From NCBI RefSeq assembly GCF_020171745.1, contig NZ_JAIVAH010000034.1, forward strand, positions 1 through 34,997: DNA of 34,997 bases, given 5' to 3'. Under the pieces are notes generated by a model. The model saw nothing but the letters and a program-made list of their open reading frames with translations. It ran no database searches and was not told the DNA's origin. The position numbers and the translations under genes are program-made. Below, piece by piece: positions 25,102 through 32,075 of this stretch. Position 1 is the first letter of the stretch. Every line of letters begins with the position of its first letter. The DNA comes from Prescottella equi (lineage in GTDB: Bacteria > Actinomycetota > Actinomycetes > Mycobacteriales > Mycobacteriaceae).

Positions 25102-25971
25102 TCAGAAGGGGGTGGGAATCCAGTGCAGCGGCTGCATCGGCGGGACATAGCCGTCGGGGCTTTGCCGCTCGGGCAGGTTGACGTCGGGTCGCTCGAGGGG
25201 TTCGTAGGGAATCTGGCTCAGCAGGTGGCTGATGATGTTGAGTCGCCCTCGCCGCTTGTCGTCGTTGAGCGCCAGGTACCACGGAGCCCACCCCGTGTCG
25301 GTGAACCGGAACATCTCGTCCCTGGCACGCGAGTAGTCGTACCAGTGGCTGTACGACTTCAGGTCCATCTGCGACAGCTTCCAGTACTTCCGCGGGTCGT
25401 CGATGCGGGACTGCAGGCGCAGCGTCTGCTGTTCCTCGCTCACCTCGAGCCAGTACTTCAGCAGCAGGACACCCGATTCGACCATCGCCCGTTCGACCGT
25501 CGGGATCAGTTGGAGGAACAGTCGCGCCTGCTCCTCCGTGCAGAATCCCATCACGCGCTCGATGCCGGCGCGGTTGTACCAACTGCGGTCGAAGATGACG
25601 ATCTCGCCCGCCCCGGGCAGGTGCGGCAGGTACCGCTGGATGTACATCTGCGACTTCTCGCGCTCGGTCGGTGCCGGTAGTGCGACCACCCGGAACACCC
25701 GCGGGCTCACCCGTTCGGTGATCGCCTTGATGACCCCGCCCTTCCCCGCCGTGTCACGCCCCTCGAACACGATGCAGATCTTCGCCCCGGACGACCGCAC
25801 CCATTCCTGCAATGCAACCAGCTCGCCCTGCAGATGCGCCAACTGGCGGCGATAGTGCTTGTTGGACATCGGCGGGGCAGGCTCGGGGGCGCCCGAATCG
25901 ATCAGTTCCCCGGTACCGGCCGGCGGCCGTCGCCTGCGCTCGGACTTCTTGCCCTCGGAGTTCTTGCCCAC
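25102..25971 (-). CDS. ppk2: polyphosphate kinase 2 family protein
   Basis: This 289-residue enzyme uses polyphosphate to phosphorylate nucleotides, or the reverse. Walker A GRDTAGKGG (71-79) and Walker B FDRSWYNRAG (127-136) are intact, and the one-domain size indicates class I or III. The N-terminal 35 residues are basic and disordered-looking. I chose GTG 25971 because GGAGG lies 5 bases before it. A longer open frame to 26352 would cross the neighbouring gene on the other strand and is rejected. The P-type ATPase gene follows after 32 bases on the same strand. Confidence 0.9.
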   Translation of the reverse strand: MGKNSEGKKSERRRRPPAGTGELIDSGAPEPAPPMSNKHYRRQLAHLQGELVALQEWVRSSGAKICIVFEGRDTAGKGGVIKAITERVSPRVFRVVALPAPTEREKSQMYIQRYLPHLPGAGEIVIFDRSWYNRAGIERVMGFCTEEQARLFLQLIPTVERAMVESGVLLLKYWLEVSEEQQTLRLQSRIDDPRKYWKLSQMDLKSYSHWYDYSRARDEMFRFTDTGWAPWYLALNDDKRRGRLNIISHLLSQIPYEPLERPDVNLPERQSPDGYVPPMQPLHWIPTPF

Positions 25972-26105
25972 GGATGCCTCCGTATCGCGGATACCCCTCT
26001 TCCCCAGCCCGTTCCATTCTGCGTCGTCACGGACGGCTTCGCCGCGGAACGCGCCTTTCCGTCGGTCCATCCGGTCCACTCCGGGATCGCTCGGACCGGG
26101 CGGTA

Positions 26106-26117
26106 CGAACCGGTTCG
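26106..26117. promoter_or_regulatory. 12-bp palindrome in the divergent ppk2 / small-gene gap
   Basis: CGAACCGGTTCG is self-complementary. It lies in the 201-base region between the ppk2 start (25971) and the small plus-strand gene (26173). TTGACT at 26138-26143 could be a -35 for the plus-strand gene, but no good -10 follows. The rest of this gap shows nothing I recognise. Confidence 0.25.
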
Positions 26118-26172
26118 GTTTCGGTGCCGTTTCGAGATTGACTGAACCCACCGTGAACCAGACGATTGTCGA

Positions 26173-26430
26173 ATGGAGGCGGACGGCGAAGCGCTTCAGA
26201 TCGACCAGGTCATCGAGCGCCTGATCATCCGGCACCCGGCTGTCCCGCCCGGCGAGGTCGAGCGCGTCGTGCGCGGCATCCACGCCCGCTTCGTCGACGG
26301 CAAGGTGCGCGAGTTCATTCCCCTGCTCGTCGAGAAGGCCGCCCGCCGACACTTCGCGGAGCAGTCATCGGCCGTTGCCGATCATGAAACCGAGGCGTCC
26401 GCCACCGACGTTCCCGCTGTGCACATCTAG
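26173..26430 (+). CDS. small three-helix-bundle protein
   Basis: This 85-residue cytoplasmic protein is predicted to be mostly helical. It matches the actinobacterial three-helix bundle dimerisation pattern: an N-terminal helix QVIERLIIRHP, then PPGEVERVVRGIHARF, then REFIPLLVEKAARRHF. Its role is unknown, but such proteins often occur near stress or phosphate genes. The ATG at 26173 lacks a good ribosome site and may be leaderless. Its stop codon overlaps tail-to-tail with the stop of the next gene. Confidence 0.7.
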   Translation: MEADGEALQIDQVIERLIIRHPAVPPGEVERVVRGIHARFVDGKVREFIPLLVEKAARRHFAEQSSAVADHETEASATDVPAVHI

Positions 26431-26870
26431 TTCCAGTCGTCGATCTTGACGTCGCGGGGATCCGGTGCGCCCGTGCCGGTTTCGACCAGCGACTTCAGAC
26501 TCATCAGGAAGAGCGCCCATTTGGTGCTGCAATGGTGCATGAACTCCACGGGTTCCTTCCAGCCTTCGTGCGCAAAGAGGACGACTGTGTAGTCGCCGTC
26601 GCGGCGGAGGTCCCAGACCACTCGGGTGCCGACCCATTCCTCGGGCCCTTCGATCACCTCCCACAGCACTCGCTTCGCGGGCTGGAGCTCGATCACCTTC
26701 ATATCGAATCCGTCTGTTCCGAACCGGAACCGAAGCGTTCCCCCGGCGTTCGCGTCCCCATCCGTGTCGCTGGCCCACCAGCCGACAAGACCGTCGACCG
26801 TCGTCAGCGCCGCATAGACATCGTCGACCGAGGACGACTTGATCCCGACCCTGTGCAGAATGTCCACCAT
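26427..26870 (-). CDS. SRPBCC (AHSA1-like) domain protein
   Basis: This 147-residue soluble protein has the START/Bet v1-like fold, with the motifs VDDVYAALTTVDGLVGWWASDT and FAHEGWKEPVEFMHHCSTKWALFLMSLK. The family binds hydrophobic ligands or acts as Aha1-like helpers; no ligand can be assigned. ATG 26870 has AGAGGA 7 bases upstream. It is the third gene of the SRPBCC-ArsR-SRPBCC operon, 19 bases after the regulator. Confidence 0.85.
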   Translation of the reverse strand: MVDILHRVGIKSSSVDDVYAALTTVDGLVGWWASDTDGDANAGGTLRFRFGTDGFDMKVIELQPAKRVLWEVIEGPEEWVGTRVVWDLRRDGDYTVVLFAHEGWKEPVEFMHHCSTKWALFLMSLKSLVETGTGAPDPRDVKIDDWN

Positions 26871-26889
26871 CTCGAGTTCCTCTCTCGTG

Positions 26890-27228
26890 TCACTTTCGAA
26901 TGTCGCGTTGGATCGCTTCTGCGATCCGCTTGATGCGCTGCAGCCTGGCATCCCATGTCGACCCGACGGCATTGAGCTGCGCGACGGCGCGGGCGAGTTG
27001 TGCATCGTCGACGCGGTAGAGCCTCTCCCGGCCCACGGGCGTCACATGCACCAAACCGACGCGGTCGAGAACACCGAGATGTTTCGCGACAGCTTGACGG
27101 GTCACGGGTAGCTGCTCGCTGAGGCTGGTCGCCGTCCCCTCACCGTCCGCCAGCAACAGGTCGAGCATTCGTCGCCGTGTCGGGTCCCCGATCGCCGACC
27201 AGAGTCCGTCGTCGACAAGGGCGTTCAT
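26890..27228 (-). CDS. ArsR-family regulator linked to SRPBCC genes
   Basis: This 112-residue DNA-binding repressor has a winged helix near 5-85 (LWSAIGDPTRRRMLDLLLADGEGTATSLSEQLPVTRQAVAKHLGVLDRVGLV). No CxC metal site is present, so it is likely not a metal sensor. ArsR genes of this type are commonly fused or paired with SRPBCC genes. Its start overlaps the stop of the first SRPBCC gene (ATGA). It probably controls this operon through the repeats at 27707-27769. Confidence 0.88.
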   Translation of the reverse strand: MNALVDDGLWSAIGDPTRRRMLDLLLADGEGTATSLSEQLPVTRQAVAKHLGVLDRVGLVHVTPVGRERLYRVDDAQLARAVAQLNAVGSTWDARLQRIKRIAEAIQRDIRK

Positions 27229-27692
27229 CGGCCCGCCCCCAGTCGGCTGGAGCACTCGACGAGGCGCGGCAGATGCCGGTCCCACCCCTCGATGTGCGAC
27301 CTGTACTGCTCCTCGAGAACGGCTGCCTCCCAGCCCATCTCCCGGAATCCGGTTTCCGTCATGCGGACCGTCGTGCCCTCCCCCGAAGCGACGAGCTCGA
27401 ACGTGACCAGCAGGGAGCCGTCCGAGGCGGCCGCTCCGTCTGCCAGATGGACCCAGCGGAAGGAGAACAACCGGGGCGGCTGAGCGTCGACAACCATGAT
27501 CCGGGCAACATGCCCATCCCGCGAAGTTCTGTCGCCCCAGACCAGTTCGCCGACGGAGCCAGGCACCGGTTCGAAGTCGACGACCTCGTCGGGCCACCAC
27601 TCCGTCAAGTGTTCGGGAGAGCTGAGGACCTCGTAGACCACGTCCGGCGTGGCTTCGATGTAGATCGATCGCTCGATTCGTCCGTACTCCAT
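27225..27692 (-). CDS. SRPBCC (AHSA1-like) domain protein
   Basis: This 155-residue protein is the first gene of the operon. The motifs RIERSIYIEATPDVVYEVLSSPEHLTEWWP and TVRMTETGFREMGWEAAVLEEQYRSHIEGWDRHLPRL are typical of the activator-of-Hsp90-like branch of SRPBCC proteins. GAGGGG lies 5 bases before ATG 27692. Two related SRPBCC proteins flanking the ArsR gene suggest a common ligand or inducer, which is inference. Confidence 0.86.
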   Translation of the reverse strand: MEYGRIERSIYIEATPDVVYEVLSSPEHLTEWWPDEVVDFEPVPGSVGELVWGDRTSRDGHVARIMVVDAQPPRLFSFRWVHLADGAAASDGSLLVTFELVASGEGTTVRMTETGFREMGWEAAVLEEQYRSHIEGWDRHLPRLVECSSRLGAGR

Positions 27693-27706
27693 ACCGGCCC
27701 CTCATC

Positions 27707-27769
27707 CGCAACGTTTGGTTGCGCATAAGGCTAGCCGGTCGAGGACGATGTGCGCAACCAAACGTTGCG
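27707..27769. promoter_or_regulatory. double palindromic operator bracketing the SRPBCC-ArsR promoter
   Basis: Two 19-bp arms (27707-27725 and 27751-27769) are exact reverse complements, 25 bases apart. Each arm is itself a palindrome of the form GCAAC-N5-GTTGC (27708-27722 and 27754-27768), so each looks like one dimer site. On the minus strand, TTGCGC (27752-27757) and TAGCCT (27728-27733), 18 bases apart, form a promoter whose -35 is in one arm and whose start point falls in the other. This is a good fit to ArsR repression. Confidence 0.75.
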
Positions 27770-27797
27770 CTTCATCCCGCGCGCCCGAAAAGCGCGA

Positions 27798-28499
27798 TCA
27801 GCGCAGTTCCGTCACGAACGCCATCCGGTCGCCGCGATACAACGACCGCACCCGCTCGATCGGCACCCCGGCCGTGTCTCGCGAGACGCGGTGCAGCTTC
27901 AGCATCGGCATCGCGGTGCTCGACTCGACCAGACCGGCCTCGCGCGGAGTGGGCAGCGCCGTCTCGATTCGCTCGGTGGCGGTGGTGAACTCGATCCCCG
28001 TCGAGCGGATCGCCGCGTACAGCGACGTCTCCGGGTCGAACGTATCGGCGAGGTCCGGGAACCGGTGCAGCGGCAGGTACGTGCTCTCCAGACCGATCCG
28101 CTCACCGTCGGCCAGCAGCACGCGTTCGAGATGGATCACCGGATCCCCGACGGCGATCTCCAGGATCTCCGCGAGCTTCGCGTGCGCGTCGACCTCCTCC
28201 CATCGCACCAGAATTCGGCCCGGCTCCCGCCCCTGACTCAGCGCGCCCTCGGTGTAGGAGCCGAGCGAGAGGGGCTGCACCATCTTCGGTCGGGCGACCA
28301 CGGTGCCCCGGCCTCGGCGCTCGACGCGTCCGGCCACCAGCAGTTCGTGCAGCGCCTGCCGGACCGTCTCCCGGGACACTCCGCAGCGGGCGGCGAGTTC
28401 CCGCTCGGCCGGCACCGGGTCGCCCTCGGACAGGTCCGCGAGCAGATCCTCCACGTGCGTCCGGACGACGTAGTGCTTGGGCAGGCTCTCGGCGGTCAT
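27798..28499 (-). CDS. GntR-family regulator with UTRA domain (HutC/PhnR-like)
   Basis: This 233-residue protein has an N-terminal winged helix (about 8-72, with LSEGDPVPAERELAARCGVSRETVRQALHELLVAG). A C-terminal UTRA ligand domain (about 90-230) ends PIERVRSLYRGDR. UTRA regulators sense metabolites, and this type is common in phosphonate gene clusters. It overlaps the upstream HD gene (ATGA) and so is expressed with it. The two GTCTAKAC-type sites between 29050 and 29108 fit the known HutC-subfamily consensus, so it probably represses both divergent arms until the substrate appears. Confidence 0.88.
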   Translation of the reverse strand: MTAESLPKHYVVRTHVEDLLADLSEGDPVPAERELAARCGVSRETVRQALHELLVAGRVERRGRGTVVARPKMVQPLSLGSYTEGALSQGREPGRILVRWEEVDAHAKLAEILEIAVGDPVIHLERVLLADGERIGLESTYLPLHRFPDLADTFDPETSLYAAIRSTGIEFTTATERIETALPTPREAGLVESSTAMPMLKLHRVSRDTAGVPIERVRSLYRGDRMAFVTELR

Positions 28500-29026
28500 C
28501 GCGCCGCCCGCACACGTCGGGCCACCGCGAGGATGTCGTCGACCGACGGCGCCTGCGCACCGGGCACTTTCGCGCGGTCGTCGTAGCGGCGCAGCCGGAC
28601 GGCGTCCGGCCACCACGGATGATTGATGCGAGTGTCGTCGACCGCCGGTCCGCCCTGGTGACACAGGGTCGCAACCGATTCCGACGAGAGCGTCTCGGCG
28701 TACGCCGGGTCCGTGGCGACGAGATACCGCTTGGCGGCCACGTGTGCGCCGGCCAGCCAGCCGACCCGCTCCCCGAAACGGGGAGTGAGCCACTCCTGCG
28801 CGACGCGGTCGTGTGCCGCGTCGACTCCCATGCCCAGGAGCGGACTGCGCGCGAGGTCGTGCAGCGCGGCGGCGAGAACCAGTTCGTCGTCAGCGCCGTC
28901 CGCGAGGGCGTGGCCTGCTGCCTGCACGGCATGGTCGAGTTCGTCGACGGCCTCACCGTCGAACACTCCGCGGAGCGAATTCAACAGCGCAGCAGCCTCT
29001 TCGAGCACGGCGGAATCGTCGTTCAC
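28496..29026 (-). CDS. HD-domain phosphonate-cluster protein (PhnZ-like oxygenase)
   Basis: This 176-residue soluble protein conserves the diiron ligand pattern of PhnZ: His32, His56-Asp57, His72, His95 and Asp149/150, with spacing close to PhnZ. It also has the phosphonate-cluster stretches YAETLSSESVATL and LRRYDDRAKVPG. PhnZ uses O2 to cleave the C-P bond of a hydroxylated aminoethylphosphonate made by a partner oxygenase (PhnY*), which is not in this window. Start is GTG 29026, or TTG 29044 as an alternative. It could instead be a hydrolase, but the cluster context supports phosphonate chemistry. Confidence 0.82.
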   Translation of the reverse strand: MNDDSAVLEEAAALLNSLRGVFDGEAVDELDHAVQAAGHALADGADDELVLAAALHDLARSPLLGMGVDAAHDRVAQEWLTPRFGERVGWLAGAHVAAKRYLVATDPAYAETLSSESVATLCHQGGPAVDDTRINHPWWPDAVRLRRYDDRAKVPGAQAPSVDDILAVARRVRAAR

Positions 29027-29049
29027 ACCGGTCAGCGTACACAAATTCC

Positions 29050-29059
29050 GGTCTATACC
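29050..29059. promoter_or_regulatory. HutC-type operator 1 in the divergent phosphonate gap
   Basis: GGTCTATACC contains GTCTATAC, matching the HutC-subfamily GntR consensus GT-N-TA-N-AC. It lies 24 bases before the HD gene start. A minus-strand TATAGA overlaps it and could be the -10 of the HD-GntR transcript. Confidence 0.65.
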
Positions 29060-29094
29060 AATTGTTCATCTGGCGTTTCCCGAATGCCCCCCAG

Positions 29095-29108
29095 TTGGTC
29101 TAGACCAA
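29095..29108. promoter_or_regulatory. HutC-type operator 2 in the divergent phosphonate gap
   Basis: TTGGTCTAGACCAA is a perfect 14-bp palindrome and contains GTCTAGAC, again the HutC-type consensus. It is centred 47 bp from operator 1 and ends 17 bases before the FAD oxidoreductase start, so binding there would block the rightward operon. Confidence 0.75.
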
Positions 29109-29125
29109 TGGTCAGGCTGTGCCCC

Positions 29126-30253
29126 ATGCGAATTGCAATTGTGGGCGGAGGAATCCTCGGCACGGCGCACGCCGACGAGGCCATCCGCCGCGGACACGAC
29201 GTCGTCCATCTCGAACGCGAACTCGAGGCGCGCGGTGCCACCGTACGCAACTTCGGATTGGTGTGGGTCTCCGGGCGGGCCGAGCACGAGCTCGACGCCA
29301 CGCTCCGCTCCCGGGAACTGTGGGCCGACCTGGCCCGACGGGTCCCGGAGATCGGCTTCCGCGCCGCCGGATCGATGACCCTGCTGCGCACCCCGGAGGA
29401 GGTCGCGGTCGCCGAGGACATGGTTGCCCGGCCCGATGCCGACGTCCGCGGCTTCTCGCTGCTGGACCCCGACGCGGTCCGCGCCGTCAACCCCGCGCTG
29501 CGCGGCAAGTTCCTCGCCGGCCTGCACTGCGTCCGCGACGGCGCGGTCGAGTCCCGCATCGCACTGCCCGCGATCCGCCGCCACCTCGCGGCGTCGGGCC
29601 GGTACACCTTCCACGCCGGCACCGAGGCACGCGAGATCACCACCAGCCCAGCGGGTGTGCGGATCCGCGACGACCACGACCGCACCTTCGACGCCGACCT
29701 GGTCATCGTGTGCCCCGGCGCCACCCTCGGAGGCCTGGCCCGCGACCTCGCCGGCGACCTGCCGCTGCGCCGGGTGCGCCTGCAGATGATGCAGACCGCG
29801 CCGCTCGGTGAGGCGCTCACCACCGCGATAGCCGACGGCGACAGCATGCGCTACTACCCCGCCTTCGCCGGATCCACGCTCGACGCGCTGCGCGCCGCGC
29901 AGCCGCAGGAGCCCACCGCCGCCGAGCACCGGATGCAGCTGCTGTGCGTGCAGCGCCTGCACGGCGGGCTCACCATCGGCGACACCCACGAGTACGACGA
30001 GCCCTTCGATTTCGACGTCGACGAGGCCCCGTACCGCCACCTGACCAGCGTCGTCGAGGAACTCCTCGGCCGTGATCTGCCGCCGATCGTCAAGCGCTGG
30101 GCCGGTGTCTACAGCCAGTGCCTCGACCCCGCCCAACTCGTCCACCGCGCCCAGCCCGCCGACGGCGTGTGGGTGGTCGCCGGACCGGGCGGACGCGGCA
30201 TGACCCTCGGGCCCGCCCTCGCCGAACAGACCGCCGACCAGCTCGGCCTGTAA
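29126..30253 (+). CDS. FAD-dependent oxidoreductase of phosphonate clusters
   Basis: This 375-residue DAO-family flavoenzyme has the Rossmann motif IVGGGILG (5-12), an acidic residue ending strand 2 (HLERE) and a C-terminal FAD-contact GPGGRGMTLGP. It resembles the FAD oxidoreductases found with phosphonate genes (the TIGR03364 type), which have been reported to oxidise aminoethylphosphonates. Here it would convert the imported amine to phosphonoacetaldehyde for the next enzyme. No PhnW transaminase is present, which makes this step more important. ATG 29126 starts just past operator 2. The ribosome site is weak. Confidence 0.85.
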   Translation: MRIAIVGGGILGTAHADEAIRRGHDVVHLERELEARGATVRNFGLVWVSGRAEHELDATLRSRELWADLARRVPEIGFRAAGSMTLLRTPEEVAVAEDMVARPDADVRGFSLLDPDAVRAVNPALRGKFLAGLHCVRDGAVESRIALPAIRRHLAASGRYTFHAGTEAREITTSPAGVRIRDDHDRTFDADLVIVCPGATLGGLARDLAGDLPLRRVRLQMMQTAPLGEALTTAIADGDSMRYYPAFAGSTLDALRAAQPQEPTAAEHRMQLLCVQRLHGGLTIGDTHEYDEPFDFDVDEAPYRHLTSVVEELLGRDLPPIVKRWAGVYSQCLDPAQLVHRAQPADGVWVVAGPGGRGMTLGPALAEQTADQLGL

Positions 30254-30275
30254 CCCCGACCTCTCAGGAGAGACC

Positions 30276-30953
30276 GTGACCACCATCAAGCTCGCCGTCC
30301 TCGACATGGCCGGCACCACCGTCGCTGACGACGGCCTCGTGCTCCGAGCGTTCGACGCCGCCGGCGCCGCCGCCGGGCTGCCCGCGACGGGCCCCGAGGC
30401 CGACGCCGCCCGCCAGTACGTCCTCGACACGATGGGCCAGTCCAAGATCGTCGTCTTCCGCGCCCTGTTCGGCGACGAGGACCGCGCCCAGGCCGCCAAC
30501 CGCGCCTTCGAGACCGAGTACGACCGGCTGGTCGACGAGGGTGGCGCCTCCGCGATTCCCGGTGCCGCCGAGTCGATCACCGCGCTGCGCGACGCCGGCG
30601 TCCGGGTGGCGCTGACCACCGGCTTCAGCCGCACCACCCAGGACAAGCTGCTGGCAGCCCTGGGCTGGCAGACACTCGCCGACCTGACGCTCTCCCCCGC
30701 CGAGGCGGGTCGCGGCCGCCCCTACCCCGACCTGATCCTCACCGCCCTCATGCGCATCGGCGTCGACGACGTGAAAGACGTTGCCGTGCTGGGCGACACC
30801 GCCAACGACATCACCAGCGGCCGCCGCGCGGGCGCGAGCGTCGTCGCCGGCGCGCTGACCGGTGCACACGACGAACAGCAGCTGCGCGCCGCCGACCCGA
30901 CGCACGTCGTGCCGTCGGTCCGCGAGTTCACCGAACTCGTTCTCTCGCACTGA
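30276..30953 (+). CDS. phosphonatase-like HAD hydrolase
   Basis: This 225-residue HAD-superfamily enzyme has the nucleophile motif DMAGT (Asp10), where the usual second Asp is Ala12, exactly as in phosphonoacetaldehyde hydrolase PhnX. Lys57 in MGQSK sits where PhnX has its Schiff-base lysine (MGxxK). Later motifs are TTGFSR and GDTANDITSG. These features favour C-P bond cleavage of phosphonoacetaldehyde or a close analogue. The GTG start has AGGAGA upstream and lies 22 bases after the FAD gene. Confidence 0.87.
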   Translation: MTTIKLAVLDMAGTTVADDGLVLRAFDAAGAAAGLPATGPEADAARQYVLDTMGQSKIVVFRALFGDEDRAQAANRAFETEYDRLVDEGGASAIPGAAESITALRDAGVRVALTTGFSRTTQDKLLAALGWQTLADLTLSPAEAGRGRPYPDLILTALMRIGVDDVKDVAVLGDTANDITSGRRAGASVVAGALTGAHDEQQLRAADPTHVVPSVREFTELVLSH

Positions 30954-31012
30954 TCTTCTTCCCGAGTTCTTCCGTCACCGTTCGAATCCCTCACCCCAGA
31001 CAGGAATCCCGA

Positions 31013-32074
31013 ATGAGCAGGAACACCAAGCGTTTCCGCGTCGGAATCGCAGCCATCGCCCTGAGCACCGCGGCCCTCACCCTCACCGCGTGCGGCGGCA
31101 CCGGCGCCGCGGCCGGTACCGGCGGCGAGACCGTCACCGTCTACAGCGCCGACGGCCTCTCGGGCTGGTACAAGACGCAGTTCGCCGCGTTCACCGAGGA
31201 GACCGGCATCGCGGTCAACCTCGTCGAGGCCGGCTCCGGCGAGGTGGTCTCCCGCGTCGACAAGGAGCAGTCGAACCCGCAGGCCGACGTCGTCGTGACG
31301 CTGCCGCCGTTCATCCAGAAGGCCGACGCCCAGGGCCTGCTGCAGCCCAGCGGAATCGACACCTCCGCGGTGCCCGCCGACGTCCAGGACCCGGCCGGCA
31401 AGTACGTGCCCGTCGTCGACAACTACCTGTCGTTCATCGCGAACCCCGGCGCGAACCCGGCCCCCAAGACGTGGGACGACCTGCTCACTGACCAGTTCAA
31501 GGGCAAGCTGCAGTACTCCACCCCCGGCCAGGCCGGTGACGGCACCGCCGTCCTGCTGCTGCTCCAGCACCTGAAGGGCAAGGACGGCGCGCTCGAGTAC
31601 CTGACGAAGTTGCAGGCCAACAACGTCGGACCGTCGTCGTCGACCGGCAAGCTGCAGCCCAAGGTCAGCAACGGCGAGCTCCTCGTCGCGAACGGCGACG
31701 TGCAGATGAATCTCGCGTCGATCGCGGACGACGGCTCCAAGTTCGGGATCTTCTTCCCCGCCGAGGCCGATGGCAAGCGCACCACCGTCGCCCTGCCGTA
31801 CGTGATGGGCCTGGCGAAGGGTGCCCCGCACTCCGACGAGGCCAAGAAGCTCATGGAATACCTGCTGTCGGAGAAGGCCCAGCAGTCGGTCGCCGGTGAC
31901 GCGCGCGGTGTGTCCGTGCGCACCGACGTCCGCGCGGCCGCGGGCAACTCGACGGACCCGTCGACCCCGACCGGCCTGGTGAACGGCGTCGAGGTGTGGA
32001 CGCCGAACTGGAACGACGTCCTCGCCTCGCTGGACGCCGACATCGCCGCCTACCAGAAGGCAACCGGTAACTGA
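31013..32074 (+). CDS. phnS: 2-aminoethylphosphonate-type substrate-binding lipoprotein
   Basis: This 353-residue lipoprotein has the lipobox LTAC (Cys27). The mature domain has the pattern of Fe(III)/2-aminoethylphosphonate binding proteins (TVYSADGLSGWYKTQFAAFTEETGI, NPQADVVVTLP, GLAKGAPHSDEAKKLMEYLLSEKAQ). It delivers substrate to the PhnT/U/V transporter that follows. AGGA precedes ATG 31013. The name phnS is given because of the family and the phosphonate context; the ligand has not been shown. Confidence 0.86.
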   Translation: MSRNTKRFRVGIAAIALSTAALTLTACGGTGAAAGTGGETVTVYSADGLSGWYKTQFAAFTEETGIAVNLVEAGSGEVVSRVDKEQSNPQADVVVTLPPFIQKADAQGLLQPSGIDTSAVPADVQDPAGKYVPVVDNYLSFIANPGANPAPKTWDDLLTDQFKGKLQYSTPGQAGDGTAVLLLLQHLKGKDGALEYLTKLQANNVGPSSSTGKLQPKVSNGELLVANGDVQMNLASIADDGSKFGIFFPAEADGKRTTVALPYVMGLAKGAPHSDEAKKLMEYLLSEKAQQSVAGDARGVSVRTDVRAAAGNSTDPSTPTGLVNGVEVWTPNWNDVLASLDADIAAYQKATGN

Positions 32075-32075
32075 C

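Noticed and set aside
25972-26352. N-terminal extension of PPK2
   Set aside because: It would run over the plus-strand three-helix gene and contains no PPK2-like sequence. GTG 25971 has GGAGG at ideal spacing.
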